64,000 nt of DNA from UBA3206 sp963623875 (GTDB lineage Bacteria; Bacillota_I; Bacilli_A; Acholeplasmatales; Anaeroplasmataceae): the NCBI GenBank assembly GCA_963623875.1, contig CAVFNL010000045.1, positions 39,732 to 103,731 on the forward strand, read 5' to 3'. The translations under genes were made by a program, and so were the position numbers. Numbering within the stretch: position 1 is the stretch's first letter; the number at the start of each line of letters is the position of its first letter. Under the pieces are notes generated by a model, which had not been told where the DNA came from, made no database searches, and saw nothing but the letters and a program-made list of their open reading frames with translations. This document shows positions 63,878 to 64,000 of this stretch, piece by piece.

Positions 63878-64000
63878 AACTAAAATCTCCTTTTAAAATT
63901 GATTTTTTTCTTCAATACAATATTAATATAATTATAATTTTATTAAATATTTATTTACGTTTTTATAATTACAATATTTGCTTTACATACATTATAATAT

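Noticed and set aside
63878..64000. Several TATAAT-like boxes upstream of the last lipoprotein gene.
   Set aside because: The region is almost pure A/T, so boxes occur by chance and no single promoter can be chosen. The ribosome site is clear, but nothing more.

Overview
The window is AT-rich (by eye roughly 70% A+T), densely packed and mostly transcribed from the minus strand. It looks like a low-GC Gram-positive of the class Bacilli with a fairly small genome, close to the gut Erysipelotrichales / RF39 / Acholeplasma-like lineages. Support comes from the Firmicutes-type neighbourhood rpmB-fakA-recG-plsX-rnc, a T-box on pheST, Shine-Dalgarno-led starts throughout, lipoproteins with InlB-type B repeats, and BspA-like repeats. 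TGA is used as a stop (for example in the ATGA overlap at 6787-6790) and Trp is TGG, so the genetic code is table 11, not the Mycoplasma code. The lineage is inference; there is no rRNA in the window.

Layout. 1-2.8 kb: a soluble multi-PAS diguanylate cyclase. 2.9-9.3 kb: a compact type IV pilus-like locus with a major prepilin, two minor prepilins, a PilM-like protein, a tiny membrane protein, prepilin peptidase, the PilC/GspF platform and the PilB/GspE ATPase. 9.3-14.6 kb: RNA modification and DNA repair genes (rRNA uracil methyltransferase, uvrB, Smr, SGNH hydrolase, TtcA-like). 14.6-23.7 kb: two large orphan proteins around a Na/Pi transporter, RNase H and divergent pyk / PPi-type pfk. 23.8-29.6 kb: dnaE with a degenerate PHP domain, and an XRE-regulator operon with a membrane-anchored Ig-like protein. 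29.8-38.1 kb: the recG-plsX-rnc-dnaD-nth-ABC exporter operon preceded by fakA. 38.3-45.6 kb: rpmB, then rpe/rsgA/rlmN and the T-box-controlled pheST. 46-52.4 kb: a surface BspA-like protein, yidD, and the dut-gltX-cvfB operon ending in a third orphan protein.

52.4-64 kb is the most distinctive part. A cobalamin riboswitch controls a two-gene operon. The first gene is a lipoprotein that appears to be a bacterial counterpart of transcobalamin (DUF4430 beta-domain plus alpha-helical domain). The second fuses DUF4430 to an ECF-transporter S component. Together they look like a dedicated B12 capture and uptake system. Next come three Cys-anchored surface lipoproteins with InlB-type B repeats. One is a 1297-residue pectin methylesterase whose promoter carries two back-to-back CcpA-type (cre-like) boxes, pointing to catabolite-controlled pectin use in a gut niche.

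Three proteins of unknown function (747, 435 and 414 residues, dispersed at 14.6, 22.4 and 47.5 kb) share acidic N-termini and a similar aromatic/basic C-terminal helix block. I suggest they form a lineage-specific family. All functional statements rest on motif reading; no database search was run.
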